A stretch of 64,000 nucleotides of DNA from Collimonas sp. OK307 (GTDB taxonomy: Bacteria; Pseudomonadota; Gammaproteobacteria; Burkholderiales; Burkholderiaceae_D). The notes below the pieces were generated by a model, which did not search any database, was not told the origin of the DNA, and saw nothing but the letters and a program-made list of their open reading frames with translations. The translations under genes and the position numbers were made by a program. Within the stretch, counting starts at the first letter, position 1, and every line of letters starts with the position of its first letter. Where the stretch lies: positions 355,586 through 419,585 of the forward strand of contig NZ_FOQI01000002.1 in the NCBI RefSeq assembly GCF_900113705.1, in the 5' to 3' direction. This document shows, in pieces, positions 17,320-26,727 of this stretch.

Positions 17320-17611
17320 GAGGTTCCTGTAGACAAATTAACAAGGCAAAATCGTTGCGGCCACGGGCGGTTTAGATGCGTTTCGGAAACTTGTCAAAAA
17401 TGCTCTGGCCGAGACGCAGCATCTTAGCAGCTGTTTTTGATGCTTGCAGCGCGCGGCTGGATTTACCGGATGTTGTAATCTGGCAGTGGCAAGCAGGGTG
17501 AAGATTGCGCCGCCAAGCCGGTATAATCGAGAATAATCAAGTAAATGGGGCTGTCCCATAGACTTTTCGCATTAATCCAGTACGGCCTCCGTACTATTGA
17601 CCACCTATCCT

Positions 17612-19363
17612 ATGCTTGCACCACAGAAACAACAGATCATCGACCTTTTCAACGCTGCCCTGCAGCCTATTATTGCCGGCAGCGAGCTGCAGCCGATCGT
17701 GACGCTGGAGCGTCCGCGCGATCCTTCACACGGCGACGTCGCCTGCAATATCGCCATGCAACTGGCCAAGCCGCTGAAAAAGAACCCGCGTGAACTGGCG
17801 CAAGCCCTGGTAGCGGCAGTGCTGGCCAGCACCGAACATCGCGATCTGATCGAATCCGCTGAAATCGCCGGCCCGGGCTTCATCAACCTGCGTTTGACGG
17901 CGGCGGCCAAGCAACAGGTGGTCAAGAGCGTGCTGCAAGAAGGCGCCGACTTCGGCAAGAGCAAGCTTGGCGCCGGCAAAAAAGTGCTGGTCGAGTTCGT
18001 GTCTGCCAATCCGACCGGACCTTTGCATGTAGGCCACGGCCGCCAGGGCGCGCTCGGCGATGCCATGTCTGCGCTGTTCGAGATACAAGGTTACGACGTC
18101 ACCCGCGAGTTTTATTACAACGACGCCGGTGTCCAGATCGCTACCCTGGCGACTTCCGTGCAGGCGCGCGCCAACGGCTTCAAGCCGGGCGATGCTGCAT
18201 GGCCGGAAAACGCCTACAACGGTGATTACATTGCCGATATTGCCCAGGATTTCCTGGCGAAGAAGACGGTTGCCGCCAGCGATGGCGAACCGGTGACCGC
18301 CAGTGGCGACATTAACGATATCGAATCGATCCGCAAATTCGCCGTCGCTTACCTGCGCCGCGAGCAGGATCTGGATTTGCTGGCCTTCGGCGTCAAGTTC
18401 GATAACTATTACCTGGAATCGTCGCTGTACAAGGATGGCAAGGTCAATGCCACAGTCGAGGCCTTGATCGCCGCCGGCGTCACCTATGAGCTGGATGGCG
18501 CATTGTGGCTGCGCACAACCGACTACGGCGACGACAAAGATCGCGTGATGAAGAAGTCTGACGGCACCTACACCTATTTCGTGCCCGACGTTGCTTACCA
18601 TATCGTCAAATGGCAGCGCGGCTTCGGCAAGGTTATCAATGTCCAGGGCAGCGATCACCACGGTACGATTGCGCGGGTGCGCGCCGGCCTGCAAGCCGTC
18701 AACATGAGCATTCCACAAGGCTATCCGGACTACGTGCTGCACAAGATGGTGACTGTGATGAAGAACGGCGAGGAAGTGAAGATTTCCAAGCGCGCCGGTT
18801 CGTATGTCACGGTGCGCGACCTGATCGAATGGTCGTCTGGCGAGGATGGCGCGACCGACGGTACGCAGGGCACGGACACCCCGCGCGACCTGACCCGCGG
18901 CCGCGACGCCGTGCGGTTCTTCCTGATTTCGCGCAAGGCCGATACTGAATTCGTGTTCGATGTCGATCTGGCGTTGGCCAAATCCGACGAAAATCCGGTC
19001 TACTACGTGCAGTACGCCCACGCCCGGATCTGTTCGGTGCTGGCGCAATGGACTGGTGACGAAGCCGGCATCGGCAGCGTCGACCTGAGCCCGCTGACCG
19101 CGCCGCGCGAGGCCAGCCTGCTGGCCAAGCTGGCCGAATATCCGGATATGCTGCAGCATGCGCTGGAAGAGCTGGGACCGCATCAGGTTGCATTTTATCT
19201 GCGCGATTTGGCGGGTGAGCTGCATAGCTACTACAATGCTGAGCGGGTTCTGGTTGACGATGAAGCGCTCAAGATGGCGCGCCTTGCCTTGATGTACGCA
19301 ACCCGTCAGGTGTTGCGCAACGGCTTGGCGCTGATCGGCGTATCGGCGCCGGCCCGCATGTGA
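17612..19363 (+). CDS. argS: Arginyl-tRNA synthetase
   Basis: A 583-residue class I aminoacyl-tRNA synthetase that charges tRNA-Arg. The N-terminal Add-1 domain (about 1-100) precedes the catalytic core with the HIGH-type motif HVGHG near 140. The KMSKS loop is replaced by KISKRAG near 395, as in the KxSKR-type ArgS. The C-terminal anticodon-binding domain carries YVQYAHARI near 475. The ATG at 17612 is preferred; a TTG five codons upstream is also open. It is followed by the SPOR and dsbA genes, an order common in Burkholderiales. Confidence 0.96.
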   Translation: MLAPQKQQIIDLFNAALQPIIAGSELQPIVTLERPRDPSHGDVACNIAMQLAKPLKKNPRELAQALVAAVLASTEHRDLIESAEIAGPGFINLRLTAAAKQQVVKSVLQEGADFGKSKLGAGKKVLVEFVSANPTGPLHVGHGRQGALGDAMSALFEIQGYDVTREFYYNDAGVQIATLATSVQARANGFKPGDAAWPENAYNGDYIADIAQDFLAKKTVAASDGEPVTASGDINDIESIRKFAVAYLRREQDLDLLAFGVKFDNYYLESSLYKDGKVNATVEALIAAGVTYELDGALWLRTTDYGDDKDRVMKKSDGTYTYFVPDVAYHIVKWQRGFGKVINVQGSDHHGTIARVRAGLQAVNMSIPQGYPDYVLHKMVTVMKNGEEVKISKRAGSYVTVRDLIEWSSGEDGATDGTQGTDTPRDLTRGRDAVRFFLISRKADTEFVFDVDLALAKSDENPVYYVQYAHARICSVLAQWTGDEAGIGSVDLSPLTAPREASLLAKLAEYPDMLQHALEELGPHQVAFYLRDLAGELHSYYNAERVLVDDEALKMARLALMYATRQVLRNGLALIGVSAPARM

Positions 19364-19407
19364 TGTAAATCTACAATCGGCGATCTCTGGCAGCCGCTGC
19401 CGGAGAC

Positions 19408-19437
19408 GGTCTGTAATCGTCTGTATTCGTCTGTAAT
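19408..19437 (+). repeat. Three short direct repeats between argS and the SPOR gene
   Basis: GGTCTGTAAT, CGTCTGTATT and CGTCTGTAAT follow each other without gaps. They lie in the 94-base spacer upstream of the SPOR gene start. Function unknown; possibly a slippage product. Confidence 0.7.
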
Positions 19438-19457
19438 GAGGATGTCATTGGGGAAGT

Positions 19458-20174
19458 ATGAGCAAACTTAACAACAAGCAAGCTGGCGGTACCTTACTGG
19501 GCCTGATTTTCGGCCTGATTATCGGATTGGCGATTGCCGTCGTGGTGGCGATCATGATCACCAAGACCCCAACGCCGTTTACCAACAAGACTACAAAGAC
19601 CGAAAAAACACCAGACGTCGCTACTGCACCTGCGGCATCGACGTCGGCGGCGCCGTCGAACGATCAGTTGCCGGATCCGAACAAGTCGCTGTATGGTAAC
19701 AAGGATGCGGCGAAGGAAGCAGCCAAGGCGTTTACTCCGCCGGCTACCGCCGCCGCACCGTCCGCCGACGGTACGCCGCCGCCAAGCCCTGCCGCCGAGA
19801 AAAAGCTGGATGCACTGGTTGCCAAGGCGCAGGACAGCAAGTTGCCCCCTATCGTCGATAAGTCCACCGCCGACAAGACCAAGAAAGCGGCCGGCGACAT
19901 CGCCGAAGCTAAAACCAAAGCCGCTGCGGCTGACGACAACTGGATTTATTTCCTGCAGGTCGGCGCCTTCCGCGAGCAGGGCGAAGCTGAAAGCGCCAAG
20001 GCCAGACTGGCACTGATGGGTTTTGAAGCCAAGATCAGCGAACGCCAGGCCGATACCGGTTCTTTGTATCGGGTACGGGTCGGGCCATTTAATCAGTTGG
20101 AAACAATGAACCGGATACGCGGAAAGTTGTCAGATAACGGCGTTAATGCAGCAGTGGTACGGGCTGCGAAATAA
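19458..20174 (+). CDS. SPOR-domain membrane protein
   Basis: A 238-residue bitopic inner-membrane protein. There is a short cytoplasmic start, one membrane segment (about 11-35), a Pro/Ala/Lys-rich periplasmic linker (about 40-155), and a C-terminal SPOR domain (about 160-236, FLQVGAFREQGEAESAKARL). SPOR domains bind denuded septal peptidoglycan, so a cell-division role like FtsN or DedD is expected. The order argS - SPOR - dsbA is typical of the group. It lacks the short essential motif of FtsN that I would need to call it ftsN. Confidence 0.88.
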   Translation: MSKLNNKQAGGTLLGLIFGLIIGLAIAVVVAIMITKTPTPFTNKTTKTEKTPDVATAPAASTSAAPSNDQLPDPNKSLYGNKDAAKEAAKAFTPPATAAAPSADGTPPPSPAAEKKLDALVAKAQDSKLPPIVDKSTADKTKKAAGDIAEAKTKAAAADDNWIYFLQVGAFREQGEAESAKARLALMGFEAKISERQADTGSLYRVRVGPFNQLETMNRIRGKLSDNGVNAAVVRAAK

Positions 20175-20347
20175 CACGCTTTGATTACAACTAAATGAAC
20201 AAGTAAGTGAATGTTTTTGTTTGTAATTTATGCGGTTTGTTTAATCGGTCAGGAATAGTGTGATTCGCCACAATGTTACGCCAGGTGGTTCTTGAACTCT
20301 GTTCCGTCAATAATTTGCTTCGCAATTTAATAAAAAAAGGATATTTC

Positions 20348-21073
20348 ATGCGTTTTTTTCAAAAAGCCTTGGCTGTCGCTGGTCTTACGTTGAGTTTCGG
20401 CCTGCTTGCCGCCAGCGCAAGTGCATCGCCGACTAACCCGGTTGCGGGCGCCGAATACAAAGTTCTCGATAACCCGCAACCTGTCGATTCCGGTCTCGGG
20501 AAAAAAGTCGAAGTGACAGAATTTTTCGGGTATTTCTGCCCTCATTGCAATGCGCTCGAACCGACGCTGGAAGCATGGGTAGCAAAGCAAGGCGACAAGA
20601 TTTCTTTCAAGCGTGTGCCGGTCGATTTCGCTATCGATCCTGCTAATCCGAACCAGCAGCAGCCAAAGTCACCGTACGTACCGCAGAAAAAGCTGTACTA
20701 CACGCTGGAAGCCATGGGCAAGCTGCCTGAAATGCACGCTAAGGTCTTTGCCGCGATCCACGTACAGCGTCAGCGCCTGGATACAGACAGCGCAGTCGCC
20801 GATTTCGCAGTGAAGCAAGGTCTCGATAAAGCCAAATTCCTGGAAGTCTACAATTCGTTCGCGGTGCAAACCAAGGTCACTCGCGCCGTCCAGTTGCAAA
20901 ATGCCTACAAGGTCGACGGTGTGCCAATGCTGGTGATTGACGGTCGTTACGTAACCTCGCCGTCGATAGTCGGTGCGACTCCTGGCGCTGGCAATAGTGA
21001 ACCGGAACTGTTCAAGGCGACCTTGCAAGTGATGGATAGCCTGGTGACGAAGGTCGCTGCGACCAAAAAATAA
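20348..21073 (+). CDS. dsbA: Thiol:disulfide interchange protein DsbA
   Basis: A 241-residue periplasmic oxidase that introduces disulfides into exported proteins. A signal peptide (to about residue 27, ASASA) precedes a thioredoxin-type domain with the active site C64-P-H-C67 in FFGYFCPHC. The cis-proline loop GVPMLVIDG lies near 195. The ATG at 20348 with AAAAAGGA upstream is chosen; the upstream open stretch lacks gene character. Disulfide-bearing fimbrial and usher proteins in this window are plausible clients. A terminator follows. Confidence 0.94.
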   Translation: MRFFQKALAVAGLTLSFGLLAASASASPTNPVAGAEYKVLDNPQPVDSGLGKKVEVTEFFGYFCPHCNALEPTLEAWVAKQGDKISFKRVPVDFAIDPANPNQQQPKSPYVPQKKLYYTLEAMGKLPEMHAKVFAAIHVQRQRLDTDSAVADFAVKQGLDKAKFLEVYNSFAVQTKVTRAVQLQNAYKVDGVPMLVIDGRYVTSPSIVGATPGAGNSEPELFKATLQVMDSLVTKVAATKK

Positions 21074-21140
21074 GTCAGCTTAAAAGCAAGCCGACAAGCA
21101 AGCTGACCATCACGGTCAGTCGGCAGCAGATCTTGAAAAG

Positions 21141-21170
21141 TCCGCCTCTCGCAAGAGGGCGGGCTTTTTT
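21141..21170 (+). terminator. Intrinsic terminator after dsbA
   Basis: CCGCCTCT and AGAGGGCGG pair around a short CGCA-type loop, followed by a T6 run. It lies between dsbA and the SDR gene. Confidence 0.8.
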
Positions 21171-21190
21171 ATCGACGTAAAGGCACTTCC

Positions 21191-21976
21191 ATGAAACGTG
21201 TATTCATCACCGGCGCCTCCAGCGGCATCGGCGCCGCACTGGCGCAATATTATGCAGAGCAGGGCGCAACGCTGGGGCTGGTTGCCCGGCGTCAGGCTGT
21301 GCTGGAACAATTGCTGGCGGGCTTGCCGCATCCGGAACGGCATCGCCTGTACGCGCTGGATGTCAATGACCATGTTGCCTTGACTGCTGCTGCCGAGGAT
21401 TTCATCGCTGCCAGCGACGGTGTCGATGTGGTGATCGCCAGCGCCGGAATTTCACAAGGCACCTTGACCGAGTATGCCGAAGACCAGCAAGTGTTTGAGC
21501 AAGTGTTTGCCACCAATGTACTGGCCGCGGTAGCTACCTTTACACCATTTATCGCCACCATGAAACGCCAGGCAAAGGCCGGTCAAACCGGTCTGCGGCT
21601 GGTCGGCGTCGGCAGCGTGGCCGGCATTCGCGGTTTGCCGGGAGCCGGCGCCTACAGCGGATCGAAGGCGGCGGTGATCAGTTACTGCGAGTCGCTCCGG
21701 GTGGAATTGCGCGCCAGCGGCATCAAGGTGGTCACCATCGTCCCGGGTTATATCGACACGCCGATGACCCAGGTCAATCACTACAAGATGCCGTTCCTGA
21801 TGCCGGTGCGACAGTTCGCCGCCAAGACCGGCGCTGCGGTCGCGCGCGGCGGCAGCTATCAGGTGATTCCGTGGCAGATGGGTGTAGTCGCCAAGTTATT
21901 GCGCCTGTTGCCGAACTGGCTGTACGATCTGGCGTTTTCCAAAGCGCCGCACAAGGCACGCAAAACAACGAACTGA
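21191..21976 (+). CDS. Short-chain dehydrogenase/reductase
   Basis: A 261-residue classical SDR with the Rossmann motif TGASSGIGAALA at the N-terminus, the NAG-equivalent ASAGIS near 80, and the catalytic YSGSK (Tyr-x-x-x-Lys) near 157. It uses NAD(P)H to reduce or oxidise an alcohol/ketone pair; the substrate is unknown. The C-terminal hydrophobic stretch (about 225-250) may attach it to the membrane. The LysE-type exporter starts nine bases after its stop codon, so the two are probably co-transcribed. Confidence 0.9.
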   Translation: MKRVFITGASSGIGAALAQYYAEQGATLGLVARRQAVLEQLLAGLPHPERHRLYALDVNDHVALTAAAEDFIAASDGVDVVIASAGISQGTLTEYAEDQQVFEQVFATNVLAAVATFTPFIATMKRQAKAGQTGLRLVGVGSVAGIRGLPGAGAYSGSKAAVISYCESLRVELRASGIKVVTIVPGYIDTPMTQVNHYKMPFLMPVRQFAAKTGAAVARGGSYQVIPWQMGVVAKLLRLLPNWLYDLAFSKAPHKARKTTN

Positions 21977-21985
21977 TCAGAGCAC

Positions 21986-22609
21986 ATGGACTTTCACAAT
22001 TTTTTCTTATTCGTACTGACGGAATTTGCGCTGTCGGCATCGCCGGGGCCGGCGGTCATGCTGGTGGTTGCCTACGGCATCACGGTGGGCTGGAAGAAGG
22101 CGGTTTTCGCCATCTTGGGGATACTGACCGCCAATGCGATCTATTTCACCATTTCGGCGACCGGCCTGGGCGCCTTGATCGTCGCTTCGCATACCTTGTT
22201 CAGCGTAGTGAAATGGCTGGGAGTGGCGTATCTGGCGTATCTCGGCTTGTCGGCAATATTCGGCCGGCCTTCGCCGATCACCGCCTCCAAGCTGGATAGC
22301 CGCAACGCCTCCGGCTGGAAAATCTGGTTCAGCGGCCTGACGCTGCAACTGGCCAATCCCAAGGCGCTGATTTTCTTCATCGCCATCTTGCCGCAGTTCC
22401 TCAATCCGGCCGCTAACATACCGTCGCAAATGATCTGGCTGGCGGCGGGTTCGATTATTCCGGAATGCTTTATCCTGATCGGCTACGCCGCCCTGGCCGG
22501 AAAAATGCAAACCATCGCCACCCGACCGAGTTTTGCCCGGATTACCGATCGCGTCGCAGGTAGCCTGATGCTGGCGGTAGCGATGATTGTGGCGGCGATA
22601 CAGCAGTAG
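21986..22609 (+). CDS. LysE-family exporter
   Basis: A 207-residue inner-membrane protein with about six hydrophobic segments and the LysE/RhtB signature near the N-terminus (SASPGPAVMLVVAYGITVGWK). Members export amino acids or related small molecules by proton exchange. The specific substrate cannot be read from the sequence. It lies directly after the SDR gene and is convergent with the MBL hydrolase gene five bases away. Confidence 0.9.
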   Translation: MDFHNFFLFVLTEFALSASPGPAVMLVVAYGITVGWKKAVFAILGILTANAIYFTISATGLGALIVASHTLFSVVKWLGVAYLAYLGLSAIFGRPSPITASKLDSRNASGWKIWFSGLTLQLANPKALIFFIAILPQFLNPAANIPSQMIWLAAGSIIPECFILIGYAALAGKMQTIATRPSFARITDRVAGSLMLAVAMIVAAIQQ

Positions 22610-22614
22610 TTCAG

Positions 22615-23691
22615 CTAGACCGATTCAGCAATACCGAAACGGTAAACCTGATCGGCATCCAGCCGCCGTTTCAGCACACCGTCAAACCACAGCTTGTGCA
22701 AGTGCGCCAGCGCTTCGCCCAGCGCGAAAGTCATTTGATGCGCATCCAGCGGCCGCCTGAACATGATCGGCACGATGTCGCTGGCGGACTGCGGCGCCGC
22801 CGTGCAGGCTTCCACGACCTCCGCCAGCCGTTCCCCATGATGTTGCTGCAACTGGTCGATACGGATCTGCAAACCGCGAAACGGCTTGCCGTGTGATGGC
22901 AGCACCAGCGTTGTGGTTGGCAGCGCGCGGTATTTTTCCAGGGAATCCATATATTGCTGGACAGGGTTCGATTCCGGCTCAATCGCAAACACCGAGACAT
23001 TGGTCGAAATCCGCGGCAACACCATATCGCCGGAAATCAGCAGATCCAGGTCGGTGCAATGCAGCGCGACGTGTTCTGGTGCGTGGCCGAAGCCGGTGAT
23101 CACACGCCATTGATGCTGGCCGATGCGTACCTGTTGCTGGTCCGCCAGCCGATGATAGGCTTGGGGCACCGCAGGCACCATGTTCGGATAGTAAGACTTG
23201 CGCTGAGATACCTTGGCGATAACCTCGGGATCGTGCATGCCGTGCTGCTGAAAATGTGGCAAGGATGCACTGCCGTCAGCGCCGGGTAGCGCCGCCGACA
23301 TGATGCGCGCAGAAAGATACTCGCCGCTGCTCATCCATAGCGGCGCTTGCCAACGGTGGCACAGCCAGTCGGCCAGGCCGACGTGATCCGGATGGCAATG
23401 GGTGACCAGCACCCGCAATACCGGCAGGCCGCGCAGCTCACTTGCAAAAATGGCATCCCAGGCGGCACGCGTGGCGTCGTTGGCAATCCCGCAATCGACG
23501 ATAGTCCAGCCGTGCCGGATACCGTCGTCGGTTTCCACGCTGTCTTCCAGCAGCCATAAATTGATGTGGTCCAGTGCAAATGGCAATCCCATCCGCAGCC
23601 AGCGCACGCCCGGCGCGACTTCGAGGGTAGCGCCGCTGGCTGGCAAGGTGTCGCCGAATGCATAGCTGAGCTGGGCTTCGAGTGCGTTCAT
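22615..23691 (-). CDS. Metallo-beta-lactamase-fold hydrolase
   Basis: A 358-residue MBL-fold enzyme. The metal motif THCHPDHVG (HxHxDH) is near 96-104; a further His (FGHAPEHVA, about 205) and Asp (ISGDMVLP, about 220) complete a di-metal site. The C-terminal region (about 270-358) is a winged-helix-like extension, as in the LACTB2-like group, which acts on thioesters or RNA. The substrate is uncertain. It is divergent from liuR across a 150-base region, so it may belong to the liu regulon. Confidence 0.88.
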   Translation of the reverse strand: MNALEAQLSYAFGDTLPASGATLEVAPGVRWLRMGLPFALDHINLWLLEDSVETDDGIRHGWTIVDCGIANDATRAAWDAIFASELRGLPVLRVLVTHCHPDHVGLADWLCHRWQAPLWMSSGEYLSARIMSAALPGADGSASLPHFQQHGMHDPEVIAKVSQRKSYYPNMVPAVPQAYHRLADQQQVRIGQHQWRVITGFGHAPEHVALHCTDLDLLISGDMVLPRISTNVSVFAIEPESNPVQQYMDSLEKYRALPTTTLVLPSHGKPFRGLQIRIDQLQQHHGERLAEVVEACTAAPQSASDIVPIMFRRPLDAHQMTFALGEALAHLHKLWFDGVLKRRLDADQVYRFGIAESV

Positions 23692-23777
23692 CCTGGATTC
23701 TTTCTCTTTTTGTAACTAGTTTTATAGCTAGTAGTTTTTCGGTGTTTTCATTTTCCGCCAGCGCGCCTACAATGTGC

Positions 23778-23794
23778 TTTACGTTAACGTTAAC
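23778..23794. promoter_or_regulatory. Candidate LiuR operator
   Basis: TTTACGTTAACGTTAAC contains the perfect palindrome ACGTTAACGT (23781-23790). It lies between the divergent MBL hydrolase and liuR genes. LiuR-type MerR regulators are reported to bind TTTACGTAAAC-like palindromes, which this resembles. The match to that consensus is from memory. Confidence 0.5.
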
Positions 23795-23841
23795 TGCCAT
23801 TGTACCTAAACCAGCAATTCTTGTTCTGCCACCCTGAGACC

Positions 23842-24246
23842 ATGTCGACTTACACCATTACTGAACTTGCCCGCGAATTTGACATTACCCCCAGGGCGAT
23901 CCGTTTTTATGAGGATCAGGGTTTGTTGAGCCCGAAGCGGGACGGCGCCGGCGGCCGCAACCGGGTGTATGCCGCCCGCGAGCGCACGCGTCTGAAGCTG
24001 ACCTTGCGCGGCAAGCGGCTCGGGCTGACGTTGTCGGAAATCAAGAGCCTGGTCGATATGTACGACTCGCCCAAGGATTCGGCGCCCCAACTGGAACTGT
24101 TCCTGGAGGTGTTGGCACGTCACCGCGAACATCTGGAACAGCAGCGCGAAGACATCGAAGTGACCCTGGCAGAAATCAGCGCGCACGAGGATGAGTGCCG
24201 CCGCCTGCTGAGCAGCGGCGAGCTGAACGATCACGTCGCACCATGA
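23842..24246 (+). CDS. liuR: MerR-family regulator LiuR of leucine/isovalerate degradation
   Basis: A 134-residue MerR-type regulator. The N-terminal winged helix (TITELAREFDITPRAIRFYE, about 4-23) is followed by a dimerisation coiled coil (about 80-125). There is no Cys metal site. The liuA gene starts 66 bases downstream and the other liu genes follow, which identifies it as LiuR, the activator or repressor of branched-chain amino acid degradation in proteobacteria. A palindrome just upstream suggests autoregulation. The start ATG is favoured over a frame extension of 14 residues. Confidence 0.85.
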   Translation: MSTYTITELAREFDITPRAIRFYEDQGLLSPKRDGAGGRNRVYAARERTRLKLTLRGKRLGLTLSEIKSLVDMYDSPKDSAPQLELFLEVLARHREHLEQQREDIEVTLAEISAHEDECRRLLSSGELNDHVAP

Positions 24247-24311
24247 CTAGTAACCGTAAATTCACATGACAGCCAGCTAACTCTAGCTAGCAAAATAACG
24301 AAGGAGACAAC

Positions 24312-25496
24312 ATGATCCACTTACCCGGCTTGACGTTCGATCACGGCGAAGATATCGACGCATTACGTAGTGCAATCCAGGAATTCGCCGCCGTGGAAAT
24401 CACGCCTCGCGCCGCAGAAATCGATCGCAACGACCAGTTCCCCATGGATTTATGGAAAAAAATGGGTGATCTGGGCCTGCTCGGAATCACCGCCGAAGAA
24501 GAATACGGCGGCAGCGGCATGGGTTACCTGGCGCACATCATCGCCCTGGAAGAAATCTCACGCGCTTCGGCTTCGGTCGGCCTCTCTTACGGCGCTCACT
24601 CGAACCTGTGCGTCAACCAGATCAAGCGTAACGGCAGCGCCGAGCAAAAAGCCAAATACCTGCCGAAGCTGATCTCGGGTGACCATATCGGCGCCCTGGC
24701 GATGTCCGAGCCGAATGCCGGTTCCGACGTGGTCAGCATGAAATTGCGGGCCGAACTGAAGGGCGACCGCTGGATACTCAACGGCACCAAGATGTGGATC
24801 ACCAACGGCCCCGATGCGGACGTGCTGGTGGTTTACGCCAAGACCGACCTGGAAGCCGGCGCGCGCGGCATGACCGCCTTTTTGATCGAAAAGAGTTTCA
24901 AGGGATTCAGCGTGGCGCAAAAGCTGGACAAGCTCGGCATGCGCGGTTCGCACACCGGCGAGCTGGTGTTCCAGGATTGCGAAGTACCGGTGGAAAATGT
25001 GTTGGGCGGACTGGGCAAAGGCGTCAACGTGCTGATGTCCGGCCTGGATTACGAACGCACCGTTCTTTCCGGCGGCCCGCTTGGTATCATGCAAGCATGT
25101 ATGGATGTAGTCGTCCCCTACGTGCATGACCGCAAGCAGTTTGGCCAGTCCATCGGCGAATTCCAGCTGATGCAGGGCAAACTGGCCGATATGTATTCGA
25201 CCATGATGGCATGCAAGGCGTATGTGTACGCCGTCGGCCAGGCTTGCGACCGCGCCAAGACACCGGCTGCAGCCCGCGCTCTGCGCAAGGATGCGGCCGG
25301 GGCGATCTTGTATTCGGCCGAAAAGGCTACCTGGATGGCAGGCGAGGCAATCCAGGCGCTGGGCGGCAACGGCTACATCAACGAGTATCCGGTAGGACGC
25401 CTGTGGCGCGACGCCAAGCTGTATGAAATCGGCGCCGGCACCAGCGAAATCCGCCGTATGCTGATCGGCCGTGAACTGTTTGCGGAAACCTTGTAA
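24312..25496 (+). CDS. liuA: Isovaleryl-CoA dehydrogenase
   Basis: A 394-residue FAD acyl-CoA dehydrogenase that converts isovaleryl-CoA to 3-methylcrotonyl-CoA, the third step of leucine breakdown, passing electrons to ETF. The domain order is helical (about 1-125), beta barrel (MSEPNAGSD near 135) and helical C-terminal. The catalytic Glu is E248 in [12 protein letters not shown], the helix-G position characteristic of isovaleryl-CoA dehydrogenases rather than the later position of most family members. An AAGGAGAC site precedes the ATG. Its place after liuR agrees. Confidence 0.95.
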   Translation: MIHLPGLTFDHGEDIDALRSAIQEFAAVEITPRAAEIDRNDQFPMDLWKKMGDLGLLGITAEEEYGGSGMGYLAHIIALEEISRASASVGLSYGAHSNLCVNQIKRNGSAEQKAKYLPKLISGDHIGALAMSEPNAGSDVVSMKLRAELKGDRWILNGTKMWITNGPDADVLVVYAKTDLEAGARGMTAFLIEKSFKGFSVAQKLDKLGMRGSHTGELVFQDCEVPVENVLGGLGKGVNVLMSGLDYERTVLSGGPLGIMQACMDVVVPYVHDRKQFGQSIGEFQLMQGKLADMYSTMMACKAYVYAVGQACDRAKTPAAARALRKDAAGAILYSAEKATWMAGEAIQALGGNGYINEYPVGRLWRDAKLYEIGAGTSEIRRMLIGRELFAETL

Positions 25497-25549
25497 TTAA
25501 TTGCATTTTCGAATTGTATTATTAACATAAAGGCAACAGCGTCGAGAAC

Positions 25550-26491
25550 ATGACTTCACTGCATATTCACACCGCGTTACTGCGACACCCGCAACTTTCC
25601 GTCGCTCTCGACAAGCAAGTTTTGTTGAAGATGGAAAACACCCAGCCGGCCGGCTCATTCAAGCTGCGCGGGATCGGTTTGCTGTGCCAGCGCGCGGTGG
25701 CCGGCGGCGCCAGCCTCCTGGTGTGTCCCTCGGGCGGCAATGCGGGCTTTGCGGCGGCGTTTGCCGGTGCGGCGCTGGCCGTCAAGACGACTATCGTGGT
25801 ACCGGAAACCACCGCAGCAGAAGTTTGCCAGCGCATCCGCGATATCGGCGCCGAGGTGATCGTCCATGGTAGCGTCTGGGATGAAGCAAATCAGCTGGCG
25901 TTGAAGCTGTGTGAGCAGCCTGGCAGCGTCTACATTCCACCTTTCGATCATCCTGATATCTGGGACGGCAACGCCACCATGATCGACGAAGCGGTGCTGC
26001 AGGCGCGCGAGCTGGGCGTTGATTTCGACGTTGTCATCTGCTCGGTCGGCGGCGGCGGTTTGATGAGCGGCGTGTTGAGCGGTTTGCATCGCAACGGCTT
26101 GCAGCATATCCCATTGATCGCAGTAGAAACTGAAGGCGCAGCTTCGCTGAACGCCGCAGTGCGCGCCGGCGAGCTGGTGACCTTGCCGGCGATTACATCG
26201 ATTGCAGGTACCCTTGCCGCCAAGCGTGTGGCCGCTGAATGTTTTGCCTGGACCAGGCGGCATGAAGTGCACAGCGTAACGGTCAGCGATGCCCAGGCGG
26301 TCGCCGCTTCGCTGGCATTTGCCGATCAGATGCGCACGCTGGTAGAGCCGGCATGCGGCGCGGCGCTGGCCGTGGCCTACGAAAAACTGCCGGTGCTGGC
26401 GCCGTATCAACGGCCATTGATCGTGGTGTGCGGTGGTATCGGCGTCAGCCTGGCGATGTTGGCTGGCTGGAAGGAACGGTTCTCGCTATGA
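25550..26491 (+). CDS. PLP-dependent serine/threonine dehydratase-like enzyme
   Basis: A 313-residue fold-type II PLP enzyme. The Schiff-base lysine is K38 in QPAGSFKLRG; the SGGNAG substrate loop is near 65 and the phosphate cradle GGGGL near 168. The length and lack of a regulatory domain fit catabolic L-serine (or L-threonine) dehydratases, which release pyruvate or 2-oxobutyrate plus ammonia. Its position between liuA and aceK, in the same direction, suggests co-expression with leucine catabolism, though it has no step in that pathway. Confidence 0.82.
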   Translation: MTSLHIHTALLRHPQLSVALDKQVLLKMENTQPAGSFKLRGIGLLCQRAVAGGASLLVCPSGGNAGFAAAFAGAALAVKTTIVVPETTAAEVCQRIRDIGAEVIVHGSVWDEANQLALKLCEQPGSVYIPPFDHPDIWDGNATMIDEAVLQARELGVDFDVVICSVGGGGLMSGVLSGLHRNGLQHIPLIAVETEGAASLNAAVRAGELVTLPAITSIAGTLAAKRVAAECFAWTRRHEVHSVTVSDAQAVAASLAFADQMRTLVEPACGAALAVAYEKLPVLAPYQRPLIVVCGGIGVSLAMLAGWKERFSL

Positions 26492-26609
26492 TCCCAAATT
26501 CCTCGGTTGACCGCTTACTTTCGCCTGAAAAGCCTGGTAAGTGTGTATGTATCTTCATTCGATAGAGGCCGCCAATTGGATGACGAGCGCTACACGCGCG
26601 ATTGCACAC

Positions 26610-26691
26610 TTTTCCGACCCTCTGGTGTCGTTGCTCCTCCTAGCGGAATGCAGTCCGCGTCGTCGTCGCGCCTAGCCAGAGGGCCGGAAAA
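26610..26691 (+). repeat. Long imperfect hairpin upstream of aceK
   Basis: TTTTCCGACCCTCTGG (26610-26625) pairs with CCAGAGGGCCGGAAAA (26676-26691) with a single mismatch. A smaller stem (GCGGA / TCCGC, about 26643-26657) sits in the 50-base loop. It ends about 36 bases before the preferred aceK start. It could be a leader RNA structure controlling aceK or a small dispersed repeat. Confidence 0.7.
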
Positions 26692-26727
26692 ATGCGCACT
26701 CACGCGTGTCCAACCGAGGAATCCGGG

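Noticed and set aside
17726..19225. Long open frame (499 codons) on the minus strand opposite argS
   Set aside because: argS is certain over this stretch; high-GC codon use leaves the antisense frame open. No family motif in the antisense product.
22615..23691. Calling the MBL protein a true beta-lactamase
   Set aside because: The C-terminal winged-helix-like extension and lack of a signal peptide point to LACTB2-like hydrolases, not antibiotic resistance.
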